Assembly: GCA_947447895.1 (NCBI GenBank)
Contig: CANFLM010000026.1
Coordinates: 1-33,824 of the forward strand
Reading direction: 5' to 3'
Origin: Hyphomicrobiales bacterium
Lineage (GTDB): Bacteria > Pseudomonadota > Alphaproteobacteria > Rhizobiales > Beijerinckiaceae
DNA: 33,824 nt
Of this stretch, positions 18,792-25,344 are shown piece by piece. Below the pieces are notes generated by a model. That model worked only from the letters and a program-made list of their open reading frames with translations, had not been told where the DNA came from and made no database searches. Each line of letters opens with the position of its first letter. The first letter of the stretch is position 1. A program made the translations under genes and the position numbers.

Positions 18792-18913
18792 AGTGTGTCT
18801 TTTCAGGTCTTTGTATTGTTCGTGCAGGTTTCGCTTGCGCCTGTCTCAGTGCAGCAGGATCGGCCATTGCGGGAACCGGCACCAACGCCGGTGGGGACCT
18901 CCAAGGCCGACGC

Positions 18914-18942
18914 TTGACGCAAGCGCCCGAACAGCGCAAAAT
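18914..18942 (+). promoter_or_regulatory. possible pcaI promoter
   Basis: TTGACG (18914-18919), a 17-base spacer and CAAAAT (18937-18942) would place the transcription start near 18949, inside the first operator-like site. A second candidate -10, TATTAT (18979-18984), lies directly after the second site without a -35, which would suit an activator-dependent promoter. Confidence 0.35.
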
Positions 18943-18943
18943 C

Positions 18944-18977
18944 GTTCGCAGTACGGATGATTGTTCACTATACGAAC
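18944..18977. promoter_or_regulatory. PcaR/IclR-type operator sites
   Basis: GTTCGCAGTACGGAT (18944-18958) and GTTCACTATACGAAC (18963-18977) both start with GTTC, 19 bases apart; the second is a dyad with GTTC/GAAC arms. Known PcaR and PcaU sites of this regulator class carry GTTCG-type half-sites. The location between pcaR and pcaI supports assignment. Confidence 0.55.
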
Positions 18978-18984
18978 ATATTAT

Positions 18985-19015
18985 CCCGTGTTCGTCAAGT
19001 CCTGACGGACACGGG
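18985..19015 (+). promoter_or_regulatory. long hairpin in the pcaI leader
   Basis: A 13-bp stem (one G-T pair) with a 5-base loop: CCCGTGTTCGTCA (18985-18997) pairs with TGACGGACACGGG (19003-19015). It ends 28 bases before the pcaI ATG and just before its ribosome binding site. No T-run follows, so it is not an intrinsic terminator; a role in mRNA stability, regulator binding or translation is possible. Confidence 0.55.
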
Positions 19016-19043
19016 AGGGCAGGAAAGACCGGCGGGAGGTCAC

Positions 19044-19907
19044 ATGGCTGAATTCATGTCGTTGCGCGATGCGGTGGCCCATTGCATCGGAGATGGAGAC
19101 CGGGTGGCCATGGAGGGCTTCACCCATCTTATCCCTCATGCCGCAGGCCACGAGGTGATCCGGCAACAGCGCAAACATCTGACACTGGTGCGGATGACGC
19201 CCGATATCATCTATGATCAGCTGATCGGGATGGGCTGCGCGGACAAGCTGGTTTTCTCTTGGGGTGGCAATCCCGGCGTCGGCTCCCTGCACCGTTTTCG
19301 GGATGCGATAGAAAACAAATGGCCGCAGCCGTTGGACATCGAGGAACATTCGCATGCCGCGATGGCCAACGCCTATGAGGCGGGAGCCGCCAACCTGCCT
19401 TTTGCGATGATGCGCGGCTATCTGGGAGCGGATCTGTCACTGGTCAATCCGAACATAAGGTCCGTCACATGCCCGTTTACCGGCGAGGTTCTGGCGGCGA
19501 TGCCGGCGATCAGGCCCGATGTGGCCGTCATCCATGCCTTGCGGGCCGATCGTGAAGGCAATGTGCTGCTCGAGGGCATTACTGGGGTCCAGAAGGAAGC
19601 CGTGCTGGCCTCCAAACGGGCGATTGTGACGGTGGAGGAGGTGGTCGACACCTTCGGGCCGACGAACCGCAATGCAGTGATCCTGCCCTCATGGACCATC
19701 ACCGCCGTGTGCGTGGTGCCGGGCGGGGCGCACCCGTCCTATGCGCAGGGCTATTACAGCCGCGACAACAGTTTCTATATCGCATGGGATGCCATCTCGC
19801 GTGATCGGGACAGTTTCCTGGCATGGATGACCCGCCATGTGCTGGAACAGGGACCGGAGGCCTTTGCCGTCCATGCCCGTCCTGCCAAAGCCAGCAAGCT
19901 GTCGTGA
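19044..19907 (+). CDS. pcaI: 3-oxoadipate CoA-transferase subunit A
   Basis: With PcaJ it moves CoA from succinyl-CoA to beta-ketoadipate. The 287-residue protein is of the glutaconate-CoA-transferase alpha lineage: MEGFTHLIPHAAGHEVIRQ, LVRMTPDIIYDQLIGMGCAD, FSWGGNPGVGSLHRFRDA, EEHSHAAMANAYEAGAANLP and VVPGGAHPSYAQGYY. The ATG at 19044 has GGGAGG 6 bases upstream; the frame is open to 18957, but that part covers the hairpin and operator and is unlikely to be translated. It is the first gene of the pcaIJBL operon. The SCOT-type PcaI of pseudomonads is a different sequence lineage. The assignment of substrate rests on the operon context. Confidence 0.9.
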   Translation: MAEFMSLRDAVAHCIGDGDRVAMEGFTHLIPHAAGHEVIRQQRKHLTLVRMTPDIIYDQLIGMGCADKLVFSWGGNPGVGSLHRFRDAIENKWPQPLDIEEHSHAAMANAYEAGAANLPFAMMRGYLGADLSLVNPNIRSVTCPFTGEVLAAMPAIRPDVAVIHALRADREGNVLLEGITGVQKEAVLASKRAIVTVEEVVDTFGPTNRNAVILPSWTITAVCVVPGGAHPSYAQGYYSRDNSFYIAWDAISRDRDSFLAWMTRHVLEQGPEAFAVHARPAKASKLS

Positions 19908-19917
19908 GGAGCTGACC

Positions 19918-20700
19918 ATGTCCGCCGCAACTGCGAACCATACCCCCACAGAAATGATGACGATTGCCGCCGCCCGCGCCCTGCGCAACGAGGATGTCTG
20001 CTTTGTCGGCATCGGCGCTCCATCGGCCGCGTGCAATCTCGCCCGTCTGACCCATGCGCCGAATATCACGTTGATCTATGAAAGCGGGACGATCGCCACC
20101 CGTCCCACCGTTCTGCCCCTGTCGATCGGCGATGGCGAATTGTGCGATACCGCGCTGACCACCGTCTCGGTGCCGGAAATGTTCCGCTACTGGTTGCAGG
20201 GCGGACGCATCAGCGTCGGCTTTCTCGGCGGGGCGCAGATCGACCGCTTCGCCAATCTCAACACGACAGTCGTCGGCGCCTATGATGCGCCCAAAGTGCG
20301 CCTGCCGGGCGGGGGTGGCGCACCGGAAATAGCCTCCAATTGCCAGGAAATTTTCATCATCATGGCGCAATCCAAACGCGCCTTTGTCGACAGGCTCGAT
20401 TTCATCACATCGATGGGGCACGGACGCACCGGGGTCGAGCGGCGGGCGATGGGTATCAAGACCAAGGGACCGACACGGCTGATCACCGACATGGCCATCT
20501 ATGCCCCCGATCCCGAGACCTGCGAGATGAGTGTAGTCTCGATCCATCCCGGTATCAGCCGTTCGCAGATCGAGGACAGTCTGGGCTGGCCGGTGCGCTA
20601 TGCCGCAGAGGTGGTTGAAACACCAAGCCCGACCCATGACGAGCTGGAGGTTCTGCGCGATATGCAAGCCCGCACCCGACAGGCGCATCAGCAGTCATGA
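19918..20700 (+). CDS. pcaJ: 3-oxoadipate CoA-transferase subunit B
   Basis: The beta subunit of the same CoA-transferase, 260 residues, starting 10 bases after pcaI with GAGGAGC as ribosome binding site. The active-site region is NITLIYESGTIATRP, where Glu55 matches the position of the catalytic Glu54 of Acidaminococcus glutaconate CoA-transferase beta subunit. The presence of this Glu argues for a true transferase and against the hydrolase branch (IpdB-like) that lost it. Other blocks are VGIGAPSAACNLAR, LGGAQIDRFANLNTT and LPGGGGAPEIASNC. Its role is activation of beta-ketoadipate in the cytoplasm; the thiolase PcaF that would follow is not in the window. Confidence 0.9.
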   Translation: MSAATANHTPTEMMTIAAARALRNEDVCFVGIGAPSAACNLARLTHAPNITLIYESGTIATRPTVLPLSIGDGELCDTALTTVSVPEMFRYWLQGGRISVGFLGGAQIDRFANLNTTVVGAYDAPKVRLPGGGGAPEIASNCQEIFIIMAQSKRAFVDRLDFITSMGHGRTGVERRAMGIKTKGPTRLITDMAIYAPDPETCEMSVVSIHPGISRSQIEDSLGWPVRYAAEVVETPSPTHDELEVLRDMQARTRQAHQQS

Positions 20701-20803
20701 TCGCCACAGGGGCCGTGACATTGCTTTGGCAGGCGGGTGATCGTGTTATAAGACACACCGGAATCACCGTGTGTTGCCCTCTGAGTATGACAAAGGAACT
20801 GGC

Positions 20804-22177
20804 ATGAGCTTTTCGGCACTGGATTCAACGCTCAGCGGCTCGTTGTTCGTGCCTGCGTCCATGGGGGAAATCTGGTCTGACCGCTCGCGTCTGGCCGCCA
20901 TGCTGAAGGTGGAATGGGCGCTGGCTATGGCGCAGACCACCAACGGCCTTTGCCCGCCCGGCGTGGCCGAGGCCTTGGCCGCCATTGAGCCGCGGGATTT
21001 CGATCTGGAGGCTTTGGGCCAGTCCACGGCTTTGTCGGGCGTGCCGACCATTCCCTTCATCAATGCCTTGCGCAAAAAATTGCCGCCCGATTACGAACCC
21101 CATGTGCACAAGGGAGCGACCACACAGGATGTGATGGATACCGCCCTGATGATGCAGGTGCAGAAGTCGATGGAGGTTTTGCTGCCGCAGGCCATCGGGG
21201 TGCTGGCTGCTTTGTCCGCACTGGCGTCGCGCCATGCCGGAACGCCGTGTGTCGGGCGTTCCTATGGCCAGCACGCGGTGCCCGTTAGCTTCGGCTATAA
21301 AGTGGCGGTCTGGCTGTCGGGCCTGTGCGATGCGCTGGCCCCCTGGCCGGTTCTGGCACCGACCATTCTGAAAGCCTCGCTGGCAGGACCGGTCGGCACG
21401 CTGTCGGGTCGTTCGCCGGCCCATGCCAGGACGGGCCAGGACTTCGCGCGTCTGCTTGGTCTGGCCTTCGATCCGGTGCCATGGCATGTGCGCCGCAGTC
21501 CCGTTGTATCCCTTGCCGCCTTTGTCACGCAGGTGCTCGGTTCGCTGGCCAAGATGGCGGGGGACATTGTTAATCTGTCCTCGACCGAAGTCGGGGAGGT
21601 CTCCGAGCCCTTCATCGCCGGACGTGGCGGCTCATCGGCCATGCCGCACAAGCGCAATCCCGTGGCGGCCACGGTCATCATAGCGGCCTTTCAGGCGGCC
21701 CAAGGCTTGAACCAGACAATGCAAGCCGGATTGGCGGCGTCACACGAGCGGCCCGCAGGGGCATGGCATGCCGAATGGCACGCTCTGCCACAATTGTTCG
21801 GGCTGCTGGCCGGTGCCCTCCATGAAGCCAGGCGGATCGCCGAGGGGCTGGAGGTCGATGCCGAACGTATGGCCTTTAATCTCCACCAGACCCATGGCTT
21901 GATCTATGCCGATGCGGTTGCCTCGGCCCTGTCTGCCGATCTGGGTGCCGGCCATGCCCATCATCTGATCGAACAGGCCGCAGGCACAGTGCGCCAGACA
22001 GGGCAGCACCTGTTGGAGGTGATCGGCGCAAGGCCGGACCTTCCCGACAGTCTTAACAGCGAGCGTTTGAAAGCCCTGTTCGATCCAGCGCCTGCCGTGC
22101 AGGCGGCCTCTATGATTGTTCCGGCTGCGCTGGACCAGGCCGCGCAGGTGATGGCCGCTCTTTCAAGGAAAGGATAA
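20804..22177 (+). CDS. pcaB: 3-carboxy-cis,cis-muconate cycloisomerase
   Basis: It converts 3-carboxy-cis,cis-muconate to 4-carboxymuconolactone. A fumarase/aspartase superfamily protein of 457 residues. The superfamily signature GSSAMPHKRNP starts at Gly276; other blocks are HKGATTQDVMDTALM, GRSYGQHAVPVSFGYKVA and ERPAGAWHAEWHALPQLF, which are typical of PcaB rather than of adenylosuccinate lyase. The ATG at 20804 has AAGGA 7 bases upstream; the frame upstream of it is not needed. A gap of 103 bases from pcaJ has no clear hairpin, so co-transcription is likely. The next gene starts 3 bases after the stop. Confidence 0.94.
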   Translation: MSFSALDSTLSGSLFVPASMGEIWSDRSRLAAMLKVEWALAMAQTTNGLCPPGVAEALAAIEPRDFDLEALGQSTALSGVPTIPFINALRKKLPPDYEPHVHKGATTQDVMDTALMMQVQKSMEVLLPQAIGVLAALSALASRHAGTPCVGRSYGQHAVPVSFGYKVAVWLSGLCDALAPWPVLAPTILKASLAGPVGTLSGRSPAHARTGQDFARLLGLAFDPVPWHVRRSPVVSLAAFVTQVLGSLAKMAGDIVNLSSTEVGEVSEPFIAGRGGSSAMPHKRNPVAATVIIAAFQAAQGLNQTMQAGLAASHERPAGAWHAEWHALPQLFGLLAGALHEARRIAEGLEVDAERMAFNLHQTHGLIYADAVASALSADLGAGHAHHLIEQAAGTVRQTGQHLLEVIGARPDLPDSLNSERLKALFDPAPAVQAASMIVPAALDQAAQVMAALSRKG

Positions 22178-22180
22178 ACC

Positions 22181-23371
22181 ATGCCCCTGATGGCCGTGAA
22201 TGGCGTGAGCCTGTTTTATGATCTGGCGGGGCCGGAAGGCGCGCCGGTGGTGGTGTTTTCAAATTCGCTCGGCACCAGTGCGGAAATGTGGGATGCGCAG
22301 GCCCGCGCACTCGCGGGCCGTTGCCGCGTCTTGCGCTATGATACCAGAGGCCACGGACGGTCATCGACCGCCGGGCCGGTGACCATCGATCACTTGGCCG
22401 ATGATCTGGCAGGGCTGATGGATGCGCTGTCGATCCCCTCGGCCCATGTGGTGGGGCTGTCACTGGGCGGCATGACCGCGCAGGCCCTGGCCATCCGCAA
22501 TCCGGCCAAAGTGCGCTCGCTGGTGTTGATGGCCACCGATGCCAATCTGCCCCCGCAGGATGGATGGCAGGCCCGCGCCAGAACCGTGCGCGAGCAGGGA
22601 TTGGGCGCGATTGTCGATGCTGCCATGGGCCGGTGGTTCACGGAGCACAGTGCGGTGGCCTGTCCTGAAAAAGTGGCCTTTGCCCGCACCCGCTTTGTCA
22701 GCGGCGATGCCGAAGGCTATGCGCTGTGCTGCGAGGCCATTGGCGCGATGGATTTACGGCCGCAACTGGGCGGGATCAAACAGACCTGTCTGGTTGTCGC
22801 GGGCCGCCATGACCCCGTCACCACGCCGGAGATGTGTGCAGCCTTGACTGCCGCGATCACCGGTTCGACCTTGCGGATTGTGGAAGGTGCCTCGCATCTG
22901 ATTGCGATGGAACAGCCCAAGGCCGTCAATGATCTGCTGGTCGACTGGCTCGAGCATCACGGAGCCTTGCTGCCCGCCCCTGCGCGCGGCGCATTCGACG
23001 CAGGCCTGGCCAATCGCAAAGCGGTGCTGGGGATTGATCACGTTCAACGCTCGCTGGCCCAATCGGGACCGTTCACCATGCCCTGGCAGGATTTCATCAC
23101 CCGCAATGCCTGGGGTGAAATGTGGGGTGACGATACGCTGCCCTTCAAACTGCGCTCCTGTGTCACGCTGGCGATGATGGTCGCCCTGCATCGTGAGGAG
23201 GAATTCAAGCTGCACGTCAAACCGGCACTGAAAAACGGTTTGACGCTCGAGGAGCTCAGGGCCCTGCTGCTGCACGCTTCGATCTATGCCGGTGTGCCTG
23301 CCAGCAATGCCGCCTTCCGCTGGATGCGCGATGTGCTCGGTGACGAACTGGACACGGTGACACCGGCCTGA
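22181..23371 (+). CDS. pcaL: fused 3-oxoadipate enol-lactonase / 4-carboxymuconolactone decarboxylase
   Basis: A bifunctional PcaD-PcaC fusion of 396 residues. Residues 1-260 are an alpha/beta-hydrolase with the nucleophile Ser94 in GLSLGG, Asp210 in AGRHDPV and His238 in GASHLIAME, matching enol-lactone hydrolase PcaD. Residues about 270-396 are the carboxymuconolactone decarboxylase fold (RKAVLGIDHVQRSL, FITRNAWGEMWGD, RSCVTLAMMVALHREEEFKLH, ALLLHASIYAGVPA). The two consecutive steps from 4-carboxymuconolactone to beta-ketoadipate are thus on one polypeptide. The ATG at 22181 lies 3 bases after pcaB with AGGA in the pcaB end. Such fusions are known as PcaL in Rhodococcus and some proteobacteria. 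Confidence 0.94.
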   Translation: MPLMAVNGVSLFYDLAGPEGAPVVVFSNSLGTSAEMWDAQARALAGRCRVLRYDTRGHGRSSTAGPVTIDHLADDLAGLMDALSIPSAHVVGLSLGGMTAQALAIRNPAKVRSLVLMATDANLPPQDGWQARARTVREQGLGAIVDAAMGRWFTEHSAVACPEKVAFARTRFVSGDAEGYALCCEAIGAMDLRPQLGGIKQTCLVVAGRHDPVTTPEMCAALTAAITGSTLRIVEGASHLIAMEQPKAVNDLLVDWLEHHGALLPAPARGAFDAGLANRKAVLGIDHVQRSLAQSGPFTMPWQDFITRNAWGEMWGDDTLPFKLRSCVTLAMMVALHREEEFKLHVKPALKNGLTLEELRALLLHASIYAGVPASNAAFRWMRDVLGDELDTVTPA

Positions 23372-23416
23372 GCGGCTGGGATTGTCGCAATGGCCGGTGA
23401 CATGTCCTCCGCGCCC

Positions 23417-23465
23417 CTGATCACCGAGGCGGTATGGATGGGATGGTTGATCCTGTGGTGATCAG
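23417..23465. repeat. 9-bp inverted repeat between pcaL and luxI
   Basis: CTGATCACC (23417-23425) and GGTGATCAG (23457-23465) are perfect inverted copies with a 31-base spacer. The right arm overlaps the luxI stop codon. It may be a shared 3' structure of the convergent transcripts; no T-run is present. Confidence 0.45.
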
Positions 23466-24121
23466 GCCGCGTGGGACACGGATTTATTCTTGGTGATCTG
23501 GGCTGTTTTCCGCGGTTCGATCACCTCGCCTTTGATGCCGCCGAGATGGCGGAGACGGGCATCGGTTCCCTCGCCCATGTCCATCAGCACCGCGATGCAC
23601 ATGACATGGCCGATCCGTTTGGGTGGGCCCAGAGGTTCGCCCGCACAGCCGATCCGTTTCATCAGGCGGTGCATGTTCAAGTCGAACACGCCGACACAAT
23701 GGGTCATGCCGATGCCCATACCGATTTCGTTGCCTGCCAGCAGCAATTCGATAGCGGTGCGGCTGACAGCTGTACGTTCGCCGGTCTGGGAGACATCCGA
23801 ATCGACGGCAAACCGGCTGCCTTCCCAGATGCGAGGGCTGTAAATAGGCGCTCCATCAGGGAGAAGTTCGGAAAATATGTCATTGATCATAGTAAATCCT
23901 GTGGTCGGCAACAGGCGTACTGTTCCAATTACTTGATCTTCTTCGTTCATTTTGAGGAGATAGACTGGATAAAGCGCATCAAATCCGTCGGCTTCCCATG
24001 TATTAATAACAGGAACATCCCAATTCATGCGGTCATGAAATACTTTTTTTCTTAACCGATGCATTTGATCAATTTCCCTTGGAAACATAGATCGTTCATG
24101 TCCGTGAATAACTCTGATCAT
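23462..24121 (-). CDS. acyl-homoserine-lactone synthase, LuxI family
   Basis: It makes an N-acyl-homoserine lactone from S-adenosylmethionine and an acyl-carrier (or acyl-CoA) donor. The 219-residue protein has all the invariant LuxI residues: Arg24, Phe28, Trp34, Glu43, Asp45, Asp48, Arg69, Phe83, Glu100 and Arg103 (SPRIWEGSRFAVD). By eye, Gly144 sits where many 3-oxo-acyl producers have Thr, so an unsubstituted or 3-hydroxy chain is a weak guess. The ATG at 24121 has AGAGG 8 bases upstream. It is downstream of luxR on the same strand, with a 195-base AT-rich gap holding a lux-box-like dyad, so positive feedback by the signal is likely. Confidence 0.95.
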   Translation of the reverse strand: MIRVIHGHERSMFPREIDQMHRLRKKVFHDRMNWDVPVINTWEADGFDALYPVYLLKMNEEDQVIGTVRLLPTTGFTMINDIFSELLPDGAPIYSPRIWEGSRFAVDSDVSQTGERTAVSRTAIELLLAGNEIGMGIGMTHCVGVFDLNMHRLMKRIGCAGEPLGPPKRIGHVMCIAVLMDMGEGTDARLRHLGGIKGEVIEPRKTAQITKNKSVSHAA

Positions 24122-24159
24122 AGCGCACCTCTCTTCAGTTGGTCGACAATGATGCAGTG

Positions 24160-24201
24160 TTTATCAGCTCTCTTAAAATTGAATACTGATCAAAAGAGCA
24201 G
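24160..24201 (-). promoter_or_regulatory. lux box and luxI promoter
   Basis: The dyad CTGATCAAAAGAGCAG (24186-24201, read on the plus strand) fits the CT-N12-AG form of LuxR-type boxes, with symmetric CTG/CAG and TC/GA positions. On the minus strand GATAAA (24165-24160) is a plausible -10. A start near 24153 would put the box centre at about -41, the normal place for activation by a LuxR protein. The luxI ATG follows about 32 bases later. Confidence 0.6.
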
Positions 24202-24220
24202 GATTTAGTTATTTAATTGC

Positions 24221-24252
24221 AATACAATATAATTTCTACTTATAATTGTATT
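24221..24252 (-). repeat. AT-rich dyad downstream of luxR
   Basis: AATACAAT (24221-24228) and ATTGTATT (24245-24252) are perfect inverted copies; with one bulged base the stem extends by four A-T pairs. It lies 65 to 96 bases past the luxR stop and upstream of the lux box. It may end the luxR transcript or bind a regulator. Confidence 0.35.
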
Positions 24253-24316
24253 ACGTCTATGATGTATTCGATCTGTTGAATTGTTAAAGTGGCTGGGAAA
24301 TCAGAGTTGTTGTCTC

Positions 24317-25048
24317 TTAAAACAGCGCGATTGCGCCCGTAGCCAAGGCTTTGGCCACGGCATGGGTGGTGTTGAGGGCGTCGAGCTTGGCGCGGGCGTT
24401 TTCGAGATGGAATTTTACCGTGCGTTCGCTGATGCTCATGATCTGGCTGATATCCCAATCCGATTTGCCCGAGGCACGCCAGCGCAGGCATTCTTTTTCG
24501 CGTTGCGACAGCATCGCCCCGTAATTGGGGGCTTCGACCCCGGCATTGAGCAGTGCGTAGTGGTGGAAGTGGTGCGCAATCAGCAGGAGTTGCGGCACGA
24601 TGGTGGGTCGCATTTTCTGCCATTCGATATCCGAGACATCCGACGTCACAGAAAACAGGGCGAATTCATTCATCCGGCCGCGAATCGGAAACGACAGCCC
24701 CTGCTGTCCGATATCGAAGTCCTGCGCCTCGCTGAAAAAGCGTTGGACAACCCGCTGAGAGCGATCGACCTGGGCCCAGTCGATCGGCAGCAGGCCACCC
24801 AGACCTGCCTTAACGACCGGGTCGATATCGACATAGTTGTTCTGGTAATAATGGCGTTGCCATTCGGGCGCATAGGTGACGGCAAGCAAAGGCAGAGCGG
24901 TTTTTTGGGTCGGGATATTCACAGCAAGATAGGAGATATGGTCGAGGCCGAGTTCTGTGAGAGCCGTTCTGAGTTGGTCGGTCGCATCCTGAAGTTTGTG
25001 GGTTTGCGATAGAGTGTCTAGAAGTGAAAATAAATCTTCAGTTTTCAT
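24317..25048 (-). CDS. LuxR-family quorum-sensing regulator
   Basis: A 243-residue AHL-responsive transcription factor. The autoinducer-binding domain (1-165) has the conserved YAPEWQRHYYQNNYVDIDPVV with Trp63, Tyr67, Asp76 and Pro77, plus Trp91 in PIDWAQ, the residues that hold the lactone and acyl chain. The GerE-type HTH (about 180-240) reads LSQREKECLRWRASGKSDWD then ISQIMSISERTVKFHLENA, the usual set. The ATG at 25048 has GGAG 8 bases upstream. It is a true pair with the luxI gene behind it and not an orphan. The upstream region is strongly AT-rich and is shared with the divergent efflux genes. Confidence 0.94.
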   Translation of the reverse strand: MKTEDLFSLLDTLSQTHKLQDATDQLRTALTELGLDHISYLAVNIPTQKTALPLLAVTYAPEWQRHYYQNNYVDIDPVVKAGLGGLLPIDWAQVDRSQRVVQRFFSEAQDFDIGQQGLSFPIRGRMNEFALFSVTSDVSDIEWQKMRPTIVPQLLLIAHHFHHYALLNAGVEAPNYGAMLSQREKECLRWRASGKSDWDISQIMSISERTVKFHLENARAKLDALNTTHAVAKALATGAIALF

Positions 25049-25344
25049 TTACTCACTCCAACTATACATTAAAATTTTATTATCATTTATATTGTAATAA
25101 TTAATATTTAAGAGTCAAATCAATCGTTATTGAATCCTAAATATAGTTTATTGCGATCCTGTTTTATAGGATCATTATTACATTAACATATAAAATTAAC
25201 AAGTAGCACATTGAAAATTATGAAAACTATATTTTTGTAACATGTTAGTATGTTCTGTATTCAAAATCATTCGCTAGGTTTTTGTGAAAACTGCGTTATA
25301 TCGTCGTCCTAAGCAAATCATTGTCATGCTTGAAGGGCTTGGAC
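25049..25344. promoter_or_regulatory. AT-rich divergent region between luxR and the RND genes
   Basis: Nearly 300 bases, by eye about three-quarters A+T to around 25260, contrasting with the GC-rich genes on both sides. A perfect 6-bp dyad, GATCCT (25155-25160) with AGGATC (25168-25173), is the clearest structure, and AACAT/ATGTT flank a short centre near 25241-25256. No CT-N12-AG lux box was found. It must hold the luxR promoter and probably the promoter of the efflux operon; no clear sigma-70 boxes can be fixed. Confidence 0.5.

Noticed and set aside
19044-20700. The CoA-transferase pair as IpdAB-type steroid ring-cleavage hydrolase
   Set aside because: The beta subunit keeps the catalytic Glu and the genes sit between pcaR and pcaB, so a 3-oxoadipate transferase is far more likely.
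24281-25012. Long plus-strand open frame (243 codons) opposite luxR
   Set aside because: It is the complement of luxR, which has full family motifs and a good ribosome binding site; the plus-strand translation shows no family pattern.
25155-25173. GATCCT/AGGATC dyad upstream of luxR as a second lux box
   Set aside because: The spacing does not fit the CT-N12-AG form and the arms are not LuxR-like; kept only as a general dyad in the region entry.
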